From: Batkoa obscura | Taxonomy: Eukaryota > Entomophthoromycota > Entomophthoromycetes > Entomophthorales > Batkoaceae | Direction: 5' to 3' | Assembly: GCA_030770535.1 (NCBI GenBank) | Contig: JASVEC010000043.1 | Span: forward strand, 186,001 to 250,000 | Length of the DNA: 64,000 bases | Part shown: positions 58,172 to 64,000 of the stretch, piece after piece | Numbering within the stretch: position 1 is the stretch's first letter | Layout: every line of letters begins with the position of its first letter | Program-made: the position numbers and the translations under genes | Notes under the pieces: generated by a model | Database searches by the model: none | What the model was told of the DNA's origin: nothing | Seen by the model: only the letters and a program-made list of their open reading frames with translations

Positions 58172-59508
58172 TTATACTTTTAATATCTGTAAAACATTGG
58201 ACATAATCTCTGGATGTAAATTGGGAATTTCAAGTAACTCAGTAAGTTTCAAATTAATATTAATTATCCAAGAAAAAGTAGGATATTTTAAATATACTTG
58301 ATAAATGGAATTTAATGCTCTTAATATCATTTTATTAAGTATATCATTTAAACCTAACTCAATATATTGTTGTTGATTACTTAATCTTAATAAGCATTGA
58401 ATTAATAATAATAAATTAAATAATACTTGTTTCACTTTGAATTCTATTTTTTGCTCATTATTAAATGGTAATAAAATTAAAACATTATTTAATGCCATTA
58501 ATAAATATTGTAAAAAGGTTAATCTTTCTTCATCAAAATAATTCATGTTCGTATAATTTTCATTTTGATATAATATTATTTTTTGTATGGAATTATTAAT
58601 AGATTGTAAATATTGTAACATATAATAATGATATTGTTCTTGATTTAATATCATACGATGTTGATCCCAAGTAGATAATTTAACAAAACATTCTAATGCT
58701 AAAGATGGATATAATGAATTATTATTATTATCATTATCAGTATTATTGTCCATAGGTAAAAATTCCATCATTAATTGTAATATCATTATTATGGTTGAAC
58801 TAGATATATTGAATTCGATTTTAAAAAATTCCATTATATTAGAAAATAATGTAATACTATGTTTTTTTAATTCTAAATTATATTCCAATTCTATTTTTGG
58901 TAATTGATTATACAATAAGATTAATTGTAATACTTCGATAGAATTAGCTAAATAACTTTGATTAATTGGTATAAATGATAAATTCCTTAATATTAATAGA
59001 ATTCCTAAGGATCGATTAACTCTTAGTTTAATATCTTCGTTTAATCCTATTTTTAAATCTAACAAATCATTAGATAAATTGTTTAGTAATTGGAAATAAT
59101 TTATTGATTTTATATTATTATTATTATTATTATTATATTGATTGTTTAAATAATTATAATCTTCTTTTAATAAACAATATAATACATGTAATAATCGTTG
59201 ACAATTTAATAAAGATAATTCTACTTCTTGAGATAAATAAATTAATGTATTAATTGAATTATTAATTTCAATTTGTTGATTACTTTGTAAACTCATAGTA
59301 ATTTGATGGATTTTAATAATTTGACCGGAACCAATATTAAATATATCCTCTTTATTTTTATTATAACTAAATAAATTTAAATTAATACCACCATATGTTT
59401 CTAATTTTCTAATAAATGGTACATAATCATATGGTACAATTCGTTCTTCTTTAAGATTATTATTATTATTAACTGTTTTTGAATCTTTAATTTGTAAATT
59501 ATTCAACA

Positions 59509-59548
<40 letters not shown>

Positions 59549-59793
59549 TCCTTGATTATTCGTTGTATTTAATAGATTTGAATTGATTGGATTATATAGT
59601 GGTGTTTTTGGGTTTAATAAATTATTAACATTATGTTTATTATTATCTAAATTTAAATTCAAATTTTGCATTGAGTTCTTCCGAATTTGTTCATTTTGAA
59701 TTGAATTTTTTCTTAATTGTTCATTTTGCATTGATATCATTTTATCATCATTGGTTAACAGTTGACTTAATTTATTATTATAATTAAATTTCA

Positions 59794-59871
<78 letters not shown>

Positions 59872-61918
59872 CCATTGTGATTGGCGGTCTAAAGATAGAT
59901 TTATTTAACTGTGGTATTTTATCCGAATTATTTTGATTTAACATATTGGGCATATTTGGTATATTATTAAATGTATTTGAGTTCTAATAAAATAATATTA
60001 GTTTGCATTATCTTAAACACTAACTATAATTTTACCTGTTGTTGTTGTTGTTGTTGTTCATTTTGATTATTAAGGTTGGGTTTAACCGGCCCTATATAAA
60101 TATTAAAAAGTGAATTAAAAAATGAAAACAATGAATTACCTTCTTGTTTAATAATACTAAAATCTGGATAAGCAATTTGTTCTAATTTGAACAAATATTT
60201 CATATAAATGGGCTTAATTTTGGAACTTACTTTTTTAGGCTCAATATTAAATTCTAAGGAATTATGAACATTGGACCATAATCGACTTCGTCCAACAACA
60301 TGGATTCCTTTTAATGATATTATTGTAATCCATAGTTTATGTAAATCTAAATCTTCTCCAAATACTGAGATTTTCTTTTCATTATCATATCCTGTTAATG
60401 CTTTAATATAAGTATAAAATTGGCCTTTATCATTGATACATTGGGATCGTATTAATTCAATATCGTAACCTCCGTCTGGTTTAGTAGGTAATATATTTTG
60501 TGTATCTTTAGTTTGAACTTTATTTTCATTTTTAATCTCCATTGATAATTTGGGTGTTAAATTCGAGCTACTTTTAGGTAAATAGCCTTGAAAGGTATTA
60601 TTGAGATTCAATGACATTGGTGGGCGTGGAGTAGAAACATTAGAATTGTTTAATGAATTAGTACGTGATTTTTGGTATTGAAGTATCTCTTGATTGTATC
60701 CCTTCTCATTACTATCTCGATTATTCTCTATTAAATTAGGATTCATTCCCATTGTGTTATTCATTAATTTTGGTTGTGGATAAGGATAATTTCTCATATT
60801 GTTATTAATATTGTTATAATAATCTTGTTTTATGTATTGCATTCGATTGAAATTGTTGTTATTCATCATAGCAACTTGAGCTTGTTGTTGAACTTGTTGT
60901 TGTTGAACTTGTTGTTGTTGAGCTTGTTGTTGTTGAACTTGTTGTTGTTGAGCTTGTTGTTGTTGGGCAAAATTGGGGTTAAATGAAGTTAAATTGTTGT
61001 CTAATGGACGAATATTTGGAGTAAGAGCATTCGATAACTTAGCCTGATAAAGGTTTTCCAAATTAGGGTTATTAAATGTTCTTATTTTATTTGGAGAATT
61101 TAAATTGGACAAACCTTGAAATTCTAAATTATTTCTTTGAGATTTATTAAATTGATTCATTGATTGATCATACTCATTGTTGTTAATATTATCATTGACT
61201 TTAATGGAATTATTTGATTGATAATTATTAATGTAATTTTGTTGAGTGCTATTTTGATCTGTAAATGAACTATTAGCACTATCATTTAACTTCATCTTTT
61301 CTTGATTTTGTGTATATTCATTATTAAAATTCCCCATTTCAATATTTTGAAAATTATTCATGTTATCTATACCTACGCCATTATATTGATAGTTTAGTGA
61401 ATTATATCCTTGCTGCAAGTCATTGATATTAAATGAAGCATCTAATTAAAGATGAATTATTAATACATTATTTTAAAAAGTTGGCAAAAAAAAATACCTT
61501 TATTTAAATTTGCTGGATTGTTAAAGTTAAAATTTTGTGAATTCAGATTCAAGTTATTATTGAACTTATCCTTATCACCTTCTGGTAGCATTTGGTCTTC
61601 ATTTAAAATATTACTACTATTCATATTCATCATATTTAAATTTTGGTCTCTATTTTGAATATTTATATTCCAAGTGGTATCTTGGTTATCAAATTGATTA
61701 TTTTGATTTAGTAAGTTGTCATTTTGATACATTGAATTGGGACCATTGGTATAATTTTCGTTATTAAAGTCCGTGGGATAATTTAATATGTTAATATTTT
61801 GATTTTGATTTTGATTTTGATTTTGATTTAAATTTGGATTCATTGTTGGAGTTTGATTCATATTCATCATATCATACCCGCCATACAAACCTTGACTGTA
61901 ATTATAATTGGAATCCAT
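58172..61918 (-). CDS. SWI1: SWI/SNF subunit Swi1-like, ARID domain
   Basis: Three exons (61498-61918, 60036-61441, 59984 boundary to 58172) with introns of 56 nt and 52 nt; spliced product 1,212 residues. The first 450 residues are Asn/Gln-rich with NQNQNQ, QQQAQQQQVQ and poly-Asn runs. An ARID domain lies at about residues 474-570: SQCINDKGQFYTYIKALTGYD, GEDLDLHKLWITIISLKG, VVGRSRLWSNVHNSLEFN, KPIYMKYLFKLE. A second low-complexity region with long poly-Asn (AAT repeats near 59795-59872 and 59514-59548) precedes a helical C-terminal region (NRSLGILLILRNLSFIPINQSYLANS...), as in the fungal SWI1 C-terminal armadillo-like domain. It would act in the nucleus in chromatin remodelling. Upstream neighbour is the Cys-rich gene over 1 kb away. 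Confidence 0.88.
59795..59872. repeat. (ATT/AAT)n microsatellite in SWI1
   Basis: About 26 AAT codons on the coding strand giving poly-Asn; length polymorphism would be in frame. Confidence 0.9.
60890..60963. repeat. CAA/GTT-type Gln-rich repeat in SWI1
   Basis: Tandem 15-bp units (TTGTTGTTGAGCT/ACT series) encoding QQQQAQQQQVQ-like sequence on the minus strand. Confidence 0.85.
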
Positions 61919-63100
61919 AAACTCAATTCGTGTTCTTTAATTGAGAATTATTACGTTGATATTGAGACTAAAAGTTGTATTTTTTATTTACTTGAATTCA
62001 AACTTAACTTTTCATTTTGATTTGTTAATTTTCATCTCAACTCATTTTATAGATCCAATCATTCACTTAATATTGACAAAATTTTCAATATCTATTTTCT
62101 TGAGCGAATCAATTTGATTAGTACTTCGCTTAATTATGGGAGATGTTCTTTAAATTTCTTCAATTTTTAATCAAGTATTGAACACAACTTTTAATAATTT
62201 AATCAATGATTATTTTCAATAAGAATCAATAATTATTAGCCCTATAACTAAGTAAATAGAAGTTAAATCAAATGAGAGAGTATGTTTTTGTATATGTAGG
62301 CATTTTAGTAGTTAAAAAGCCGAATTTTTGGCATTTAACAGTATAAGGTTCAAAAATAAGTGTTGCTAAAATTTGTTACTTTGCTACAATAAGCTCAAAT
62401 ATGATACTCGACTTATTTTATTCAAAATGTTCTAAATTTATTCTAAATTTAGTAAAAAATGTATGTTGATAAGTTTAAAAATTTGGTTTAAATTGGAAAA
62501 TGTTGATTTTCAATTTCGTTTTTTGTTTATTTCTGTAATATAGATTTTTAAAAATATCAAGTAATTTAATGAAAAAAATTCTATAGATTATTAAATAAAT
62601 AAATTGGTATCAAGTTTTAAAGCTAACATTAATTTTAAGTTCTTTAAACGTAAGCTAATATTTACAATATAAAAAACATTCATTTATATAAAAAAAAAAA
62701 AATTAAAAAATGTGTAGATTTATTTGTATTTATGCTTCAATATTATAAAAGTTAGCAATAAAAACTTACTCATTTTTTCATGTAAATTAGTTTAAAACAG
62801 TAGAATTATTTTTAAGATGTACTTTTATCAAATAGTCATATTGTGAAGCTAAATTTTCTTGCCTAATTTTTTGGTTTCATTAGCCTAAAATATTACAGCT
62901 TTAAAATAACAGTCAAAATTCAAATTAAACTTATTTACTGCCTAAATTTAGGAACTAAAGAAGCCTTTTTCTTTAACTTGACCTTGAAATATCAATCTCT
63001 ACAAAAATACTTAATAATTCTGAAAAATAAAATTTATCCAAATTTATGAAATAATAAAAGCAATTTAAGATTTAATCTATAATTTATTTGTGGAAGCTAT
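61919..63100. other. spacer between SWI1 and Cys-rich gene
   Basis: 1.2 kb of AT-rich sequence; no gene or mobile element recognised. It holds the SWI1 5' region at its left end. Confidence 0.55.
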
Positions 63101-64000
63101 TTAAAAGTCAGCATCATCGACATCATAAGTGTAGTTACACTTGGTTACATCAGCGTAATAGAGTGGACATTTGCCCTTAGAATTATAACCAGCACTCTTA
63201 AAAGTCATATCTTGACCTTTAGGTTCAGCAGTCCAACAAGGGAATTTAGCATCTGGAGCTTGAACAGAAACGGATTTACCACTGGTATTAGAAGTAGCAG
63301 TAGATGGTGGGCATCGTGGATAGCATTCAGTGATATCAGTATAACCGGTATTACATTTTCCACTATAGTTCTTATCAACACATTTATATACACCTAATTT
63401 TCCTTTAATCCAGCATGCTGGTGCATTTGGATCAGTGATACCAATGGAACCTCCATAGGTACTACATTTAGCATCGATTGGGACACATTTGTTATGCTCA
63501 CATTTAGAGACATCAACTTCATCAAGGCGACAAGATCCATCTTTGCCGTATGGTTGACAGGCCCAAGTATTATCCTTGTTAAGTGACCAACAAGTGTTTG
63601 GACTAAAGTTATCAAAGGTACTAGTAGAACCAGATTTAGTGGTGCATTTAAGATCACCATTATCCATTGGTGGACATGCAGGTGGTTTTGGAGTGTTGAA
63701 TGGGCATTTAGTGATATCCATTTCAGAGTATGAGCATCCATCTTTACCTTTTGGTTTACATGACCATTTATCACCGTTAAGGATCCAACATACATTATCT
63801 CCTGGTTTTCCAGCATAACCAATATTACCGGCTCCAGCATCACACTCTAAGTAATAAGAAGTTTCTGGTGGACAGGTTGGTGGAGGAGGTAATTTCTTAC
63901 ATGTAGAGACATCAACTTCATTCTTTAAGCATTTACCATCAGCTCCAGCTGGTTGACAATTGTATGAGCTATCTTTGTTTGATGACCAACATACATTCTT
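63101..64000 (-). CDS. Cys-rich repeat protein, partial (5' end outside window)
   Basis: One open frame from the window edge to the TAA at 63101; the start lies beyond 64000, so the listed end is only the boundary. At least five imperfect repeats of about 55-75 residues are visible. They are built as CW-x(8-10)-C-x(4-6)-G-x(0-2)-C-x(5-9)-[DE]-[VI]-[ST]-x-C, followed by a Pro/Cys stretch (for example CWSLNKDNTWACQPYGKDG, EVDVSKC; CWILNGDKWSCKPKGKDGC, MDITKC). The C-terminus is acidic (YDVDDADF). The dense even Cys pattern suggests a disulfide-bonded extracellular or cell-wall protein. I do not recognise the family. Codon use is less AT-biased than in the neighbours, as expected of a highly expressed gene. 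Confidence 0.8.
   Translation of the reverse strand, partial: KNVCWSSNKDSSYNCQPAGADGKCLKNEVDVSTCKKLPPPPTCPPETSYYLECDAGAGNIGYAGKPGDNVCWILNGDKWSCKPKGKDGCSYSEMDITKCPFNTPKPPACPPMDNGDLKCTTKSGSTSTFDNFSPNTCWSLNKDNTWACQPYGKDGSCRLDEVDVSKCEHNKCVPIDAKCSTYGGSIGITDPNAPACWIKGKLGVYKCVDKNYSGKCNTGYTDITECYPRCPPSTATSNTSGKSVSVQAPDAKFPCWTAEPKGQDMTFKSAGYNSKGKCPLYYADVTKCNYTYDVDDADF

Overview
The window comes from a very AT-rich eukaryotic nuclear genome, most likely a fungus and possibly an early-diverging one. The evidence is many short GT-AG introns (about 45-65 nt, often several per gene), long Asn/Gln runs encoded by AAT/CAA repeats, and a gene set with fungal-type members: SWI1 with an ARID domain, the Nta1 N-terminal amidase, Tom70, an Oms1-like methyltransferase, Zrc1-type CDF transporter, Vps55, Tfb1, Ubc6, a Sec39/NBAS-like tether and a CMTR1-like cap methyltransferase. 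The species cannot be named from the sequence. The standard genetic code fits every gene read.

Layout. 1-1.3 kb: a coding-like remnant split by two short inverted-repeat elements (MITEs). 1.3-10.5 kb: three housekeeping genes (Sec39/NBAS-like on -, kanadaptin on +, CDF zinc transporter on -). 10.5-41.3 kb: about 30 kb without host protein genes. It is packed with one DNA transposon family, called here element A, and with dozens of roughly 98-bp MITEs; it also holds one solo-LTR-like fossil and four tRNA genes (two identical tRNA-Arg, one tRNA-Thr, one tRNA-Ala). 41.4-46.5 kb: VPS55 (+), TFB1 (-), a CMTR1-like gene (+). 46.5-47.9 kb: MITEs and a decayed duplicate of the CMTR1-like 3' end. 47.9-50.1 kb: a ZRSR2/Urp-like splicing factor (-) divergent from OMS1-like (+). 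50.1-51.8 kb: a spacer with a MITE and a 14-bp minisatellite. 51.8-56.6 kb: UBC6 (+) converging on NTA1 (-), then TOM70 (-). 57.3-61.9 kb: a small secreted Ser/Thr- and Asn-rich protein (+) converging on SWI1 (-). From 63.1 kb to the end: the C-terminal part of a Cys-rich repeat protein (-).

The most interesting system is the mobile one. One copy of element A (17267-19736) is whole: inverted ends, a single 569-codon DDE-like transposase frame and an exact 4-bp ATAC target duplication. The MITEs share both termini with element A and also make 4-bp A+T-rich duplications (ATAT, AAAT, ATTT, TAAT, ATTA, ATGT), so they look like its non-autonomous partners. Insertions into insertions, chains of elements separated by exactly 4 bp, and inverted duplications give a readable history of repeated activity. 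Two gene-structure oddities also deserve attention: a candidate 4-nt internal exon in the ZRSR-like gene and a 4-nt first coding exon in kanadaptin.
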